A program made the translations under genes and the position numbers. The notes beneath the pieces were generated by a model. It was given only the letters and a program-made list of their open reading frames with translations, did not search any database and was not told where the DNA came from. From JAGLOK01 sp963675575 (lineage in GTDB: Bacteria > Bacillota > Clostridia > Christensenellales > UMGS416), in the NCBI GenBank assembly GCA_963675575.1, contig OY776378.1, positions 2,294,001-2,358,000 of the forward strand: a DNA stretch of 64,000 nucleotides. Direction: 5' to 3'. Shown here piece after piece: positions 9,196-18,683 of the stretch. Numbering within the stretch: position 1 is the first letter of the stretch; every line of letters starts with the position of its first letter.

Positions 9196-10251
9196 TTATA
9201 ATTCTATGTTTCTTTTTATAGTTGCCGCGATATTTTTTAATGCGACAACTTTATTTGCGGCACCAATATTGATAGCCTCCTTGGGCATTCCAAAAACAAT
9301 TGAACTTTCTTCATCCTGTGCAATCGTAAACGCTCCCGCGTTTTTCATATTAAGCAAACCTTGAGCGCCATCTTTGCCCATACCTGTCATAATGACTCCC
9401 ACAGCATTTTTGCCCGCATACTTAGCTACGGAATCAAACAATATCTCAACAGAAGGCCGTTGGTGAAAAACTCTTGGTTTGTCTGAAAGCTTTGCATAAT
9501 ATAATGCTCCGCTCCTTTTCAACTCCATATGTATGTTTCCCGGGGCTATTAAAGCTTTGCCGGGAGCCAAGAGCTCCATGTCTTCTGCTTCTTTTACTTT
9601 TATCGAACAAATTTGATCCAATCTATCCGCAAATGATTTTGTAAAATATGGCGGCATATGCTGGACTATCATTATAGGAGGAATATTGGTTGGCAGCTGC
9701 TCAAGCACTGTCCTAATTGCTTCGGTCCCCCCCGTTGAAGCACCGATTGCAATAATTTTATTTGTTGTTTTTATCATGGCTTGATTATCGGTAATTTGGT
9801 TTTTCTTTTCTTGCTTAGGTAAATTCAGCTTTATTAGCTTATGTTCAGGCACTGCTGCCACATTTTTTATCTTTTCTATCAATTCCTCTGCCATGTTTTG
9901 CACGCTGTAGGCGACATCTGGCTTGGCCACCACGTCAAGAGCCCCATATTCAAAGGCTTTTAGCGCTACCTCGCTATTTTTTTTACTCAAAGAGCTGACT
10001 ATTATTACCCTGCAAGGATAGTAAGTCATTAGTTTTTTCAGAAAAGTCAATCCGTCCATTTTGGGCATTTCAATATCCAGAAGAATGACATCCGGCTTAA
10101 GCTCCAATATTTTATCCCGCGCAAAATAAGGATCCTGAGCAGTGCCCACAACCTCAATGGATTTGTCTTTTCCTAATTCAACCGTTATCATTTTTCTTAC
10201 AAATGCGGAATCATCCACAACAAGAACTCTAATTTTATTTATACCAATCAC
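9196..10251 (-). CDS. cheB: CheB protein-glutamate methylesterase/deamidase
   Basis: CheB removes methyl groups from receptor glutamates and deamidates receptor glutamines, resetting sensitivity. An N-terminal receiver domain has the phospho-acceptor Asp59 in LLDIEMPKMDG. A linker follows, then the esterase domain with the catalytic Ser172 in IGASTGGTEAIR, His198 in IVQHMPP and the Asp of MTGMGKDG. The length of 351 residues is normal. The start appears to be a GTG at 10251 lying inside the end of cheD (17-nt overlap), since no ATG lies near the conserved start of the receiver domain. The gene sits between cheD and an MCP gene. Confidence 0.95.
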   Translation of the reverse strand: MIGINKIRVLVVDDSAFVRKMITVELGKDKSIEVVGTAQDPYFARDKILELKPDVILLDIEMPKMDGLTFLKKLMTYYPCRVIIVSSLSKKNSEVALKAFEYGALDVVAKPDVAYSVQNMAEELIEKIKNVAAVPEHKLIKLNLPKQEKKNQITDNQAMIKTTNKIIAIGASTGGTEAIRTVLEQLPTNIPPIMIVQHMPPYFTKSFADRLDQICSIKVKEAEDMELLAPGKALIAPGNIHMELKRSGALYYAKLSDKPRVFHQRPSVEILFDSVAKYAGKNAVGVIMTGMGKDGAQGLLNMKNAGAFTIAQDEESSIVFGMPKEAINIGAANKVVALKNIAATIKRNIEL

Positions 10252-10732
10252 CTTCCCTTATTCTTGCTCCTTTATTAATAAGGATCTCTCCGGTTTCAGT
10301 ATTAAATACGAGTTTTCGTCCTACCTGTCCGCCAACATCCCTTATTGAGACTTTTATTTTATATTTATTTAATATTTCCTCTGCAATTTCTATGTTTTTT
10401 TCTCCGATGTTAGATTTTAATATGGGATTATTAGCTCCTCCAACAATATGAGCTATCAAATTTTCCTTCTTCGCTCCCAATTGAAACATCAATTTAATTA
10501 GATATTGGCAGGAAACATCCCCATATCTGCCATTGTTTCCATTTTTTTTGCTTTTTGGATAAATAAAATGATTCATCCCACCAAAAAAATTTTGGCTATC
10601 CCACAGACATATTGAAATGCAAGAGCCAAGTACTGTGCTAATCATTGATTTTTCCGCGTTTGCGTATATGTATCCAGGCTGCAAATAATATCTTTCAGCA
10701 TTTTCGATATTATTATATTCTTCTCTTATCAT
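10235..10732 (-). CDS. cheD: CheD receptor glutamine deamidase
   Basis: CheD deamidates receptor glutamines and in Bacillus also interacts with CheC-type phosphatases. The 165-residue protein has the catalytic Cys in LGSCISICLWD, the His in GGMNHFIYP, and the conserved late block VGGQVGRKLVFNTETGE. An AAGG site precedes the ATG. It starts 8 bp after cheA and overlaps cheB by 17 nt, so translation is probably coupled. No separate cheC is present in the window; the CheC-like phosphatase domain is found in FliY. Confidence 0.95.
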   Translation of the reverse strand: MIREEYNNIENAERYYLQPGYIYANAEKSMISTVLGSCISICLWDSQNFFGGMNHFIYPKSKKNGNNGRYGDVSCQYLIKLMFQLGAKKENLIAHIVGGANNPILKSNIGEKNIEIAEEILNKYKIKVSIRDVGGQVGRKLVFNTETGEILINKGARIREGDWYK

Positions 10733-10740
10733 TTTTAACC

Positions 10741-13287
10741 TTAATAACCGGAAAGTTTATAAAGAGCTTCAACATCAAGTATCAAAGAAACTTTTCCGTC
10801 GCCCAGTATTGATGCTCCCGCCAAAACTCTGGCTCCTGAAAGTTCAGAATCCAAAGGTTTTGAAACTATTTCTTGTCTTCCCACTATATTATCAACCGGC
10901 AAGCCAAGTAAATTCTTTTCCATATCAAGAATTATAATCTGTTTTCTCTCCTCCGTTGATTGTTTTTTTCTATTAAAAATAGTTTCTTCAGAAATAAGAG
11001 GTATTATATTCTCCCGAATTTTTATGGCTCTTTTTTTACCCTGCATGCTAATCCATTCTTTTTCTTCTTTGATACAAAATTCTTTTATAAATAATGTAGG
11101 AATGATGTAGTTCTCACCGCTGATGTCTACTATCGTTCCGTTTACTAAAGCAAGGTTCATTGGAATACGCATAATGAACGCGCAGCCCTTGCCAAGATTG
11201 TTTTCAATTTCAATTTTGCCACCCATTTTCATAAGCTCTGATTCAACCACATTCATACCAACTCCGCGTCCTGAAATATTGTTGACTTCAACCTGTGTTG
11301 AAAATCCGGGTTGCATAATGAATCTAACTATTTCCGCTTCGCTGTAATCCGTATTTTTGTCAGCCATACCTACACTTATAGCTTTTTCTAAAACTTTGTC
11401 CGGATCTATTCCTTTTCCGTCATCTTTTACTTCAATATAGACATTTCCTCTTTTGCTGTAGGCATTTATCTCCACTTTACCTTCAGGGTCTTTGCCCGCT
11501 TTTATACGTTCATCAGGTGTCTCGATGCCGTGGGAAACAGCATTTCTTACCAAGTGCATAAGAGGATCAAATATTTTCTCCGCTGCACTTCTGTCTATCT
11601 CAATTTCATCTCCTGTTATGGATATGTTTACTTTCTTGCCAAGTTCCGAGGCGGTGTCGCGAATAATCCTTGTTAGCCTGAACAAAGTATTCTTAATTTG
11701 AATCAGTCTTAACGACATTGACAAATCCTGAACACTGCGTATGATTTTTGAAGTCCTTGTTATAGTATTTGATATTTCCTGATTGAAACTTTTGTCTTCC
11801 TCTATTTGTTGTTGTAGTTGGGAATTCAATATTGTAAGCTCTCCCAGCATATCAAGAAGGTTGTCAACTTTGGTTACGGATATTCTTATTTGCCTTGAAG
11901 CATCAGAGAGCATATTAGATGATTCTTTTGCCGAAACATTCTGTTCTTTAAGCACCTCGCTCATTTCAACAGCAGAAACTTTTTTCTCTTTTACTGCTAC
12001 TTGCCCAAATTTCAGCTTACCCGTGCTTTCGTTTTGCTTGCTGATGATATCTTCAATATCTTTATCATTCAGCAACCCTCTAGCCTTTAGTATATCGCCT
12101 GTCTTCGTAGATTTTTTTGAAATATTTTCTTCTAGTAGCAATAGATTGTTTTCTATTTGCCTCATTAATAGCCTATCATTGGCCAAGCTATCTTGGTTAG
12201 CGATATTTGTCATATCCTGCAAAAGCAATGCTACAATTTGAATATCATCAGGCAAAAAATTCTTTTTCCCCAGCGAAGTGGTTTGCAATACATTCAACAA
12301 TCTTGAAGCTATATCTCCCAATACGCTGTTGCCTATACTATTGGCGTTTTCACTTATAACGCTAAGCTTACTTAATATAATATCTACTGTACTGCTGTTA
12401 ATTTCACTTTTTTGCACATCCAAAACATCAATTTCAATAGATTTAATCGTTTCAATGATTTCATCTTTTGCTTCTGCCGTTTCAAATTTCGCCTGTATTT
12501 CTTTAGTTGATATCTGCGTGACTTCTACGTTTTCTATGCTGAAATCTTCTTTGAGCTCTTCAACCAAATATTGCATATCCGAATCGGCAATAAGCATAAT
12601 TTTAAGGGTGTCTCCATCACATGTGAATTTGCCTGTTCTAAAATCTTCTTCTGTGGGAGCGGTTGGCTGCGAATAAACGATTAATGCACTTGATTCAATT
12701 TTTTGGAAAATAAGAAATGCCCTAATTGACTTCATTTCTACATTTTCTTTAAATTTAACAATCAACTGATACATCGACATGCCCATACTTATGTTTTTTT
12801 CAATAACTTCAAAAAGCTCGGCGTCAATTTTCGAAAATGCTGCATCTGAAAAACTGTATTCTTTCTCTTGTTTTTCCTCTTGCTCTTGCGTTTTATTTGT
12901 TTTCTGCTCGCTTCCATCTTTAATAGTTAAAAGCTCATTAAGTAATTCACCGCATTCTAAGTTTTTATCGTTTTCATCTCGTAAAACAACATCCAAAAAA
13001 TCTTCTAAAAAATCATGGCATTTATATTGAACGCCAATTATATCCGGCGTCAATTCTCTTCTGTTTTCTCTTACTTCATGGAGAATATCTTCCATGGTAT
13101 GCATAACTTTTTCAACTTTAAAAAACTCCATAGCAGCGGAATTTCCTTTAATAGTGTGAGCCACCCTGAAAACCCTGTTGATTGTCTCATCATCAGTGGT
13201 GCCCTGGTCCAACATCATTAATGCTTCATTGAAAAGCATTAAACTGTCTCTAAGATCCTCAATATAGCTTCTAAGCATTTCATTCAT
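10741..13287 (-). CDS. cheA: CheA chemotaxis histidine kinase with an extra GspE-N-like module
   Basis: CheA phosphorylates itself and passes phosphate to CheY and CheB. Domains in order are an HPt domain (1-105, His44 in VAHTIKG), a CheY-binding-like region (about 155-290), a helical stretch (300-390), then a short module at about 396-450 (GDILKARGLLNDKDIEDII and KFGQVAVKEKKVSAVEMSE). After these come the dimerisation helices (465-525), the ATPase domain (560-710, with RNAVSHG, DDGKGID and GRGVGMNVV) and a C-terminal CheW-like domain. At 848 residues it is longer than the usual 650-700; the excess lies in 290-450. The ATG has AAGGAAG upstream. It is followed by cheD. Confidence 0.96.
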   Translation of the reverse strand: MNEMLRSYIEDLRDSLMLFNEALMMLDQGTTDDETINRVFRVAHTIKGNSAAMEFFKVEKVMHTMEDILHEVRENRRELTPDIIGVQYKCHDFLEDFLDVVLRDENDKNLECGELLNELLTIKDGSEQKTNKTQEQEEKQEKEYSFSDAAFSKIDAELFEVIEKNISMGMSMYQLIVKFKENVEMKSIRAFLIFQKIESSALIVYSQPTAPTEEDFRTGKFTCDGDTLKIMLIADSDMQYLVEELKEDFSIENVEVTQISTKEIQAKFETAEAKDEIIETIKSIEIDVLDVQKSEINSSTVDIILSKLSVISENANSIGNSVLGDIASRLLNVLQTTSLGKKNFLPDDIQIVALLLQDMTNIANQDSLANDRLLMRQIENNLLLLEENISKKSTKTGDILKARGLLNDKDIEDIISKQNESTGKLKFGQVAVKEKKVSAVEMSEVLKEQNVSAKESSNMLSDASRQIRISVTKVDNLLDMLGELTILNSQLQQQIEEDKSFNQEISNTITRTSKIIRSVQDLSMSLRLIQIKNTLFRLTRIIRDTASELGKKVNISITGDEIEIDRSAAEKIFDPLMHLVRNAVSHGIETPDERIKAGKDPEGKVEINAYSKRGNVYIEVKDDGKGIDPDKVLEKAISVGMADKNTDYSEAEIVRFIMQPGFSTQVEVNNISGRGVGMNVVESELMKMGGKIEIENNLGKGCAFIMRIPMNLALVNGTIVDISGENYIIPTLFIKEFCIKEEKEWISMQGKKRAIKIRENIIPLISEETIFNRKKQSTEERKQIIILDMEKNLLGLPVDNIVGRQEIVSKPLDSELSGARVLAGASILGDGKVSLILDVEALYKLSGY

Positions 13288-13316
13288 TTTGGTACTTCCT
13301 TATATTTCTTTGCGTC

Positions 13317-14126
13317 CTATTGCCCAAGCTTCTTATAAATTGATGGCCCGATAAATTTAAATGAGTGCTTTTTATTTACTAAGCTCTCGGAATGTCCTAT
13401 AAAAAGCGTTCCTCCATCTATCAGATTATCGTAAATCTTGTTTATCAAAGTTTCCTGAACTTTATTATCAAAATATATCATTACATTCCGGCAAAATACG
13501 ATATCAAATGAATTGCGGAAATTAAACTCGTCCATTAGATTGAAAAATCTATAACTTATGCAATTTAAAATGCTGTTTTTTAATTGGTATCCGTTTTCCT
13601 CATGGGTAAAGTACTTAGTTAAGTAATATTTAGGTATCCCATCACATTCAGACAGCGAGTATTGACCTTTCATTGCTTTTTTCAAAACTTTACTGCTAAT
13701 GTCAGTCGCCAGTACTTTTATATTTATTCTTTCATCAAGGCATTCTTTGAGAACCATAGCCAAAGTCGCCGGTTCTTGTCCTGATGAGCTGGCAGCGCAC
13801 CAAACCCTTATTTCTCCTTTATTTTTAACTCTAGGTATTTCCAAAAGTATCTTATCAATATTTTGGGATAAATAATCAAAATGAGCTTCTTCCCTAAAAA
13901 ACTCAGTTGTGTTTGTAGTAATAGTGTTTATAAATTCTTGTATAGCGGTTTTATTGTTGTTATTTGAGATGATTTGAAAATATTCGTCATAGCAGCTAAT
14001 ATCGTTCTTACGCATGAGTTTTTGCAATTTCATGTGGAACATTTCTTTTTTTGAATCTGATATGCTAATTCCAGTTTTTTCATACAAAAAACTGCTATAA
14101 GAACGCAATTGACTGTCTTTTATCAT
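13317..14126 (-). CDS. cheR: CheR chemotaxis receptor methyltransferase
   Basis: CheR uses S-adenosylmethionine to methylate glutamates on receptors. The protein has an N-terminal helical domain and a SAM-binding domain with RVWCAASSSGQEPATLAM and the conserved VFCRNVMIYF block. The chosen start is the ATG at 14126 (MIKDSQ) behind GGGGTGG; an upstream TTG at 14138 would overlap that site. The gene follows a 146-bp gap after fliY that contains a sigma-28-like promoter, so the che genes may be expressed separately from the fli genes upstream. Confidence 0.95.
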   Translation of the reverse strand: MIKDSQLRSYSSFLYEKTGISISDSKKEMFHMKLQKLMRKNDISCYDEYFQIISNNNNKTAIQEFINTITTNTTEFFREEAHFDYLSQNIDKILLEIPRVKNKGEIRVWCAASSSGQEPATLAMVLKECLDERINIKVLATDISSKVLKKAMKGQYSLSECDGIPKYYLTKYFTHEENGYQLKNSILNCISYRFFNLMDEFNFRNSFDIVFCRNVMIYFDNKVQETLINKIYDNLIDGGTLFIGHSESLVNKKHSFKFIGPSIYKKLGQ

Positions 14127-14132
14127 TATCCA

Positions 14133-14144
14133 CCCCAACTGGGG
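14133..14144 (-). promoter_or_regulatory. Small hairpin covering the cheR ribosome-binding site
   Basis: On the minus strand CCCC-AGTT-GGGG forms a short GC-only stem whose 3' arm is the GGGGTGG ribosome-binding site of cheR, three bases before the ATG. It could damp translation initiation. The stem is only four to five pairs, so this is tentative. Confidence 0.3.
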
Positions 14145-14170
14145 CTTTTATAAAATACCCCTTATTATAA

Positions 14171-14198
14171 TTATCGTAATTTTTCGTTCAAATGTTTA
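14171..14198 (-). promoter_or_regulatory. Candidate sigma-28 promoter for cheR and the che genes
   Basis: On the minus strand TAAA (14195-14198), 16 nt, then TACGATAA (14171-14178) matches the flagellar sigma consensus at four of four and six of eight positions, with the same spacing as the flagellin promoter. It lies about 45 nt upstream of the cheR start in the only sizeable gap between fliY and cheR. Confidence 0.5.
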
Positions 14199-14271
14199 GT
14201 TATTTTTTAAAAAGTTTTGTAAAATATCCTTATTATTAAATAATATAAACCCAAAATCTTGATAATCGTTT

Positions 14272-15372
14272 TTAGTCAGCTGGATTATTTACAATTTCTG
14301 TAATCCTCACTCCGTAACTGTCATCAATTACAACAACTTCACCAACAGCAAACAAAACACCATTTACCATAATGTCCACCATTTCTCCCGCCATACGATT
14401 AAGAACTAAAACCGAACCTGTAGTAAATGACAATATCTCCTTAATGCTTTTTCTGCAGTTACCAAGTTCGACTGTAACATTTAATGGAACTTCCATTATT
14501 AATCCCATATTTTCATTATCTTTTTTATTCTTCGCTTTCCCGGGCATGCCGTCAAAAGACTGATATTGAACGGCTTTCACTCCTATCACGCCTTGGTCCC
14601 TTATTGGAGCATTGCTTTGCATTTCAGGCACAGCCATGGAAACATAAGGATCATTTTCTATAGGCTGCTCCGGTAATTCCGCCTGTTCATCTTCTTCGCT
14701 TCCTAATATCTTGGCTAAAATTTCTTTACCTGATTCAAAAGGGATTATCTGCATTATTTTACTGACTAAAAGTCCTTCAATTTCCATAGTGAAACTTATT
14801 TTTATCGTAGTTTCATCATCAGAGATATATTCCGTTAAATCCGGATGATCTAACTCTATCTTCTTTACAGTTGGAATAGAGATATTAATAGTTCTCCCTA
14901 ATACATCGGAAAGCGCCGTAGACGAAGAACCTACCATCTGATTCATAACCTCGCTGATTGCGCTAAAAGCTAGTTCGCTCAGCTCGGTATCAGGTTCTAC
15001 TTTTCCCTCGCCCCCCATCAAAAGATCTGTCATAAGCAAAACATCATTTTGCTTCAATATGAAAATGTTAGACCCGCTGATTCCTTGAGTATATTCTACA
15101 CCTACCGAAATAAATGGTGTGTCAAATTCTCCGATATGATCTTTTATTTTCCCTACAGTAACTTTGGGAGTAGTAATGCTTACCCTTTTATTCAGCAATG
15201 TGTTTAGAGTGGTAGCACAAGTACCCATGCATATATTGCTAACCTCTCCTATTGCATCCATTTCGGTAGTATCCAATTCAAAGCGGTTGCCTTCTTCTTT
15301 TGCAGACTCCTCTGAGCCGCTACCGCCTTGCATCATTTTATTGATTTCTTCTTGTGTCATCATGTCAGTCAT
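14272..15372 (-). CDS. fliY: FliY flagellar motor switch phosphatase (CheC-FliN fusion)
   Basis: FliY is part of the C-ring and also dephosphorylates CheY-P in Gram-positive bacteria. The N-terminal peptide MTDMMTQEEINKMM suits CheY binding. A CheC-like domain follows, with two phosphatase motifs (DAIGEVSN near residue 40 and ELAFSAISEVMNQ near 135). After an acidic linker comes a FliN/SpoA domain in the last 85 residues (VPLNVTVELGNCRKSIKEIL, then LNRMAGEMVDIMVNG). The length of 366 residues is typical. It overlaps fliM by 8 nt. As no stand-alone FliN or CheC is seen, FliY probably fills both roles. Confidence 0.96.
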   Translation of the reverse strand: MTDMMTQEEINKMMQGGSGSEESAKEEGNRFELDTTEMDAIGEVSNICMGTCATTLNTLLNKRVSITTPKVTVGKIKDHIGEFDTPFISVGVEYTQGISGSNIFILKQNDVLLMTDLLMGGEGKVEPDTELSELAFSAISEVMNQMVGSSSTALSDVLGRTINISIPTVKKIELDHPDLTEYISDDETTIKISFTMEIEGLLVSKIMQIIPFESGKEILAKILGSEEDEQAELPEQPIENDPYVSMAVPEMQSNAPIRDQGVIGVKAVQYQSFDGMPGKAKNKKDNENMGLIMEVPLNVTVELGNCRKSIKEILSFTTGSVLVLNRMAGEMVDIMVNGVLFAVGEVVVIDDSYGVRITEIVNNPAD

Positions 15373-16366
15373 CTTCCCTTCTAAGAATCTCTGTAATTTT
15401 CACTGCATATCTTGAACCATGCGTTCCGATAATTCCTTTGATTTTCGGAATATGTTCTATTTTCACCGTAATAGGCTCATCAACTCTATGATCAATCCGT
15501 ATAACATCCCCGACCTGCAAGCTCAATATTTCTCGCACATTAGCTTTTGTTTCCGCAAACACAGAGTGCAAGGTAAGGTAAGTATTTGCCAATTGCCTAT
15601 TTATCTTATCCGTATTAGGGACTAGATTTTCACCGTCAGAGCCCTCCGCATACCATTTTCTCATTGCCAGTTTTTTCGAAATAGGCTGTACTGCAATATG
15701 CGGAATACATAAATTTATTGTATCTGATACATCTCCTATTTTTACATTCATAGTGACAATTGCAATCGGCTCATTGCCTTCAACAATCTGAGCAAATTGT
15801 GAGCTGGTCTCAATTCTTTCCAAATGTGTGGTTAATTTTATAACTTTTTCCCATGCTTCATCCATTATTTTCAGCATATTTCTAACCATTCGCTCAAGTA
15901 TGGAAAGCTCGATTTCTGTGAATTGCTTATAGCTGTCACTATCTTGACCTGTGCCGCCAAACAATCTGCTTATAATTTCATATGAAATTATTGGTGAGAC
16001 TTCATATAAAATATTGCCATGCAGTGGAGGCATACTAGCAATTGCCAACACTGCTGGAGAAGGCACAGAATTGTTAAACTCAGAAAACGACTGTTCTTCA
16101 ATTGACGCGACTTCAACTTCGCATAAAACCCTGAGTTTGCCTGAAAGAAATGTACCCAAACGTCTCGAATAATTTTCAAAAATCAAAAGTAGCATGCGCA
16201 TTTGATCTTTTGGAAATTTGTTCGCAGTTTTAAAATTATATTCGCGAACATTAGATTCGCCGTCTTCAGCAGAATCTTTTTGGGAATCGGCATCAAAACC
16301 ATCATCTCCACTGGAAATTGCAAGCAATAACTCATCTATTTCTTTTTGCGACAGTACTCCGCTCAA
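15365..16366 (-). CDS. fliM: FliM flagellar motor switch protein
   Basis: FliM binds CheY-P and changes rotation direction. The N-terminal CheY-binding motif LSQKEIDELL is at residues 5-14. A CheC-like middle domain and a SpoA domain (VGDVIRIDHRVDEPITVKIE) follow. The protein has 333 residues. Translation starts with TTG at 16366, behind GGAG at correct spacing, so the first residue is encoded by a rare start. It sits between fliL and fliY with an 8-nt overlap to the latter. Confidence 0.96.
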   Translation of the reverse strand: MSGVLSQKEIDELLLAISSGDDGFDADSQKDSAEDGESNVREYNFKTANKFPKDQMRMLLLIFENYSRRLGTFLSGKLRVLCEVEVASIEEQSFSEFNNSVPSPAVLAIASMPPLHGNILYEVSPIISYEIISRLFGGTGQDSDSYKQFTEIELSILERMVRNMLKIMDEAWEKVIKLTTHLERIETSSQFAQIVEGNEPIAIVTMNVKIGDVSDTINLCIPHIAVQPISKKLAMRKWYAEGSDGENLVPNTDKINRQLANTYLTLHSVFAETKANVREILSLQVGDVIRIDHRVDEPITVKIEHIPKIKGIIGTHGSRYAVKITEILRREDD

Positions 16367-16393
16367 TTTATATCTCCAATATTAATAGTGTCT

Positions 16394-16789
16394 TTACTGT
16401 ATAACATAGTCATTAAAATACATATCTACAATATAGTCTATACCCATTTCTTGATTTATCTTTGCCACAATCTCTGTCTTTAGCTCATCTTGAATACCTG
16501 TGCTTCTCAACTCTTCTTCCGTTTTCTCGCGCAATGTAAATACAATTAAATCTCGTATGACATGATTATACTCCGTAAGATATACTTCCATACCTTCTTG
16601 ATTAAGCTCTAAAACTATTGTTGTCTTTAAAAGATACTTGCTATCTTTAATATTTGTCACAAAAAAATCGCCGGGCACATAAAATACTTCTATAACTTCT
16701 GGCTCTTTGTTACTAAAAAACAAAAAGTATGATGCAACCGCCGCTGCAACTAAAACAACCGCTACTATTATAATTATTATTTTCTTCAT
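16394..16789 (-). CDS. fliL: FliL flagellar basal body-associated protein
   Basis: FliL is a single-pass membrane protein that surrounds and supports the stator. The 131-residue protein has a membrane segment at about 3-24 and a FliL domain outside the membrane (TNIKDSKYLLKTTIVLELN). The end DIYFNDYVIQ type block (VDMYFNDYVIQ) matches the usual C-terminal YFT-VIQ motif. It lies 12 bp after motB and 27 bp before fliM. Confidence 0.92.
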   Translation of the reverse strand: MKKIIIIIVAVVLVAAAVASYFLFFSNKEPEVIEVFYVPGDFFVTNIKDSKYLLKTTIVLELNQEGMEVYLTEYNHVIRDLIVFTLREKTEEELRSTGIQDELKTEIVAKINQEMGIDYIVDMYFNDYVIQ

Positions 16790-16801
16790 GTATAAAGCTC
16801 C

Positions 16802-17614
16802 TTAATTATCCGTATAAATGCTTTCTATTAAAAAATCAACGCGCCTATTTTGGGCACGACCTTCTCTTGTATCATTTGTGGCTATCGGATGGTATTCGCT
16901 ATATCCGACGGCTGAGAATTTACTGTTTTCAAGATCTGTAACAGCAAGAAAATATCTTAGAACATTTACAGCCCTAGTGATTGACAACTCCCAATTGCTT
17001 TCAAACTGAGCAGTATGGATGTTTCTATTGTCCGTGTGCCCTTCAATTCGAATAATCTTTATTATATCATTATATTCAGTAAACAAATCCGAAACGCTTC
17101 CCAGCATTTCTTTCGACTCTGGTTTTATATCTGCCTGACCCGAAGCGAAAAGTGTTGAATCAGTGATATGCAAAATTATAAAATTATCCAACATTTCCAC
17201 ATTTAGCTTTGTGTTTAGATTATTCGCCTGTATATGCTCAGAAATCTTTTGATAAAGCTCATCAAATTTTTCTTTTGTCCCGTTCCCATCTTCTTCACCA
17301 GGCACTGCCTCAACTAACGAAAGATCTGAAGTCGACTCAGCATCCTCGGCGTCTTTATCTTCGTTTATTTCCACATCCTCTTTTTCATCTCTTGCAATTG
17401 GCCCTACAATGCTTGGGTCAAGAGCTTGAATTGCAACAAAAGGTGTGCCTGACATAGAGCTTACCAATCGATCCCACTTTACTGCGTCAATGGATGAAAA
17501 AGAATATAACAAAACAAAAAGCGTTAGTACAAGCGTAATCATGTCCCCATAGGTTGCAAGCCAAGGAGCCACGCCTTCTTCTTCAGGTCTTTTCTTTTGT
17601 TGTCTTTTCGCCAT
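16802..17614 (-). CDS. motB: MotB flagellar stator protein
   Basis: MotB anchors the stator to peptidoglycan and carries the ion-binding aspartate. The 270-residue protein has a basic N-terminus (KRQQKKRP) and a membrane helix starting at GDMITLVLTLFVLLYSF with the essential Asp24. An acidic, probably disordered linker (about 85-120) follows, then an OmpA-like peptidoglycan-binding domain with IRIEGHTDNRN and GRAQNRRVDFLI. It follows motA by 11 bp. Whether it uses protons or sodium cannot be told. Confidence 0.95.
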   Translation of the reverse strand: MAKRQQKKRPEEEGVAPWLATYGDMITLVLTLFVLLYSFSSIDAVKWDRLVSSMSGTPFVAIQALDPSIVGPIARDEKEDVEINEDKDAEDAESTSDLSLVEAVPGEEDGNGTKEKFDELYQKISEHIQANNLNTKLNVEMLDNFIILHITDSTLFASGQADIKPESKEMLGSVSDLFTEYNDIIKIIRIEGHTDNRNIHTAQFESNWELSITRAVNVLRYFLAVTDLENSKFSAVGYSEYHPIATNDTREGRAQNRRVDFLIESIYTDN

Positions 17615-17625
17615 ATTTTACACTC

Positions 17626-18432
17626 TTACGCTTCCTCTTCTAACTGATCTCTAGCAACCCCGTCCTCGCTTTTTGCAGGCATCTTCAAGTCTTTTTTTGA
17701 TACGAAAGAATTGAGCTTATCCTTTATTATTCTGGTGTTTTCTCCGTCCTGTATAGACAGCAAGCCTTCCAGCAAAAGTTCCATCTCCATGCTTTCCATA
17801 GCTGTATTGTTCTCAAGCTTTTTAGCTATGGGCGTGAAAATTAAGTTAGCCAACAGTGCACCATAAAATGTTGTTACCAAAGCCACCGACATGGCAGGTC
17901 CCAACGCGTCGGGATCATTTAAGTTCAGCAGCATATTTATAAGACCAATCAACGTACCTATCAATCCAAAAGCCGGGGCATATGATGCCATGCTTTTCAT
18001 GACCTGCTGCCCTATCTCATGCCGCTGTTGAAGAAAATGTATCTCTGTTTCCATTATGTCTTTCAGCAATTCCGTATCAACGCCGTCAACAATCAGCATA
18101 ATACCTTTTTGTAAAAAAACATTATCAATATTCTGTACCGCGTCATCCAAAGCAAGGAGGCCCTCCCTTCTTGCAATGTTGGCGATTTCGATAATCATGT
18201 TAATGTCTTTTCTTAAATCAATAGAGCTTTTTTTTGTGATGTTTTTCATTATTTCTGGAATTGATTTCAGAGTTTTAGCATCATAAGAAACTATAGTCGC
18301 GGCAAAAGTTCCGCCAAGAACTATAAATATTGCTCCTAAATTAATAAAAGCGGAAAGCGGACCGCCTATCACTATTGATACTACTATACATATCATACCT
18401 ACAGCTATTCCTATAATTGACGTTAATTCCAA
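17626..18432 (-). CDS. motA: MotA flagellar stator protein
   Basis: MotA forms the ion channel with MotB and pushes on FliG. It has four membrane segments (two near residues 5-50, two near 150-200) separated by a large cytoplasmic loop, and the conserved proline-glycine block PAFGLIGTLIGLI. The likely start is the TTG at 18432 (MELTSIIG, like other MotA proteins), about eight bases after AGAGGTG; a TTG two codons earlier is closer to that site. The acidic C-terminal tail is ordinary. Confidence 0.95.
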   Translation of the reverse strand: MELTSIIGIAVGMICIVVSIVIGGPLSAFINLGAIFIVLGGTFAATIVSYDAKTLKSIPEIMKNITKKSSIDLRKDINMIIEIANIARREGLLALDDAVQNIDNVFLQKGIMLIVDGVDTELLKDIMETEIHFLQQRHEIGQQVMKSMASYAPAFGLIGTLIGLINMLLNLNDPDALGPAMSVALVTTFYGALLANLIFTPIAKKLENNTAMESMEMELLLEGLLSIQDGENTRIIKDKLNSFVSKKDLKMPAKSEDGVARDQLEEEA

Positions 18433-18465
18433 AACCAATCACCTCTACAAATCTTTTTTTTCGCC

Positions 18466-18657
18466 CTAAATTTTAACTCCGTGTATTCTTTTTTTATACT
18501 CAATTGTAAGCTTAAGTATTTCCTCTGCGGACTCTGCCACAAGCAGCTTTCTCCCCGACAACATAGTTAAAACAGTATCCGGCGTTTCTTCCATGTGCTC
18601 AATAAGTTCGCAGTTTATGTAAAAAGGATCTTCATTCAAATGCGTAACTTTTATCAT
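18466..18657 (-). CDS. FlbD family small flagellar protein
   Basis: This 63-residue protein begins MIKVTHLNEDPFYINCELIE, the hallmark of the short FlbD family always found between flgE and motA in Gram-positive and spirochaete flagellar operons. The ATG has GGAG nine bases upstream. Its role is not settled; it is distinct from the Caulobacter transcription factor of the same name. It sits here between flgE and motA as expected. Confidence 0.88.
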   Translation of the reverse strand: MIKVTHLNEDPFYINCELIEHMEETPDTVLTMLSGRKLLVAESAEEILKLTIEYKKRIHGVKI

Positions 18658-18683
18658 AGTTTACTCCATATTCTTTGTTAAGG

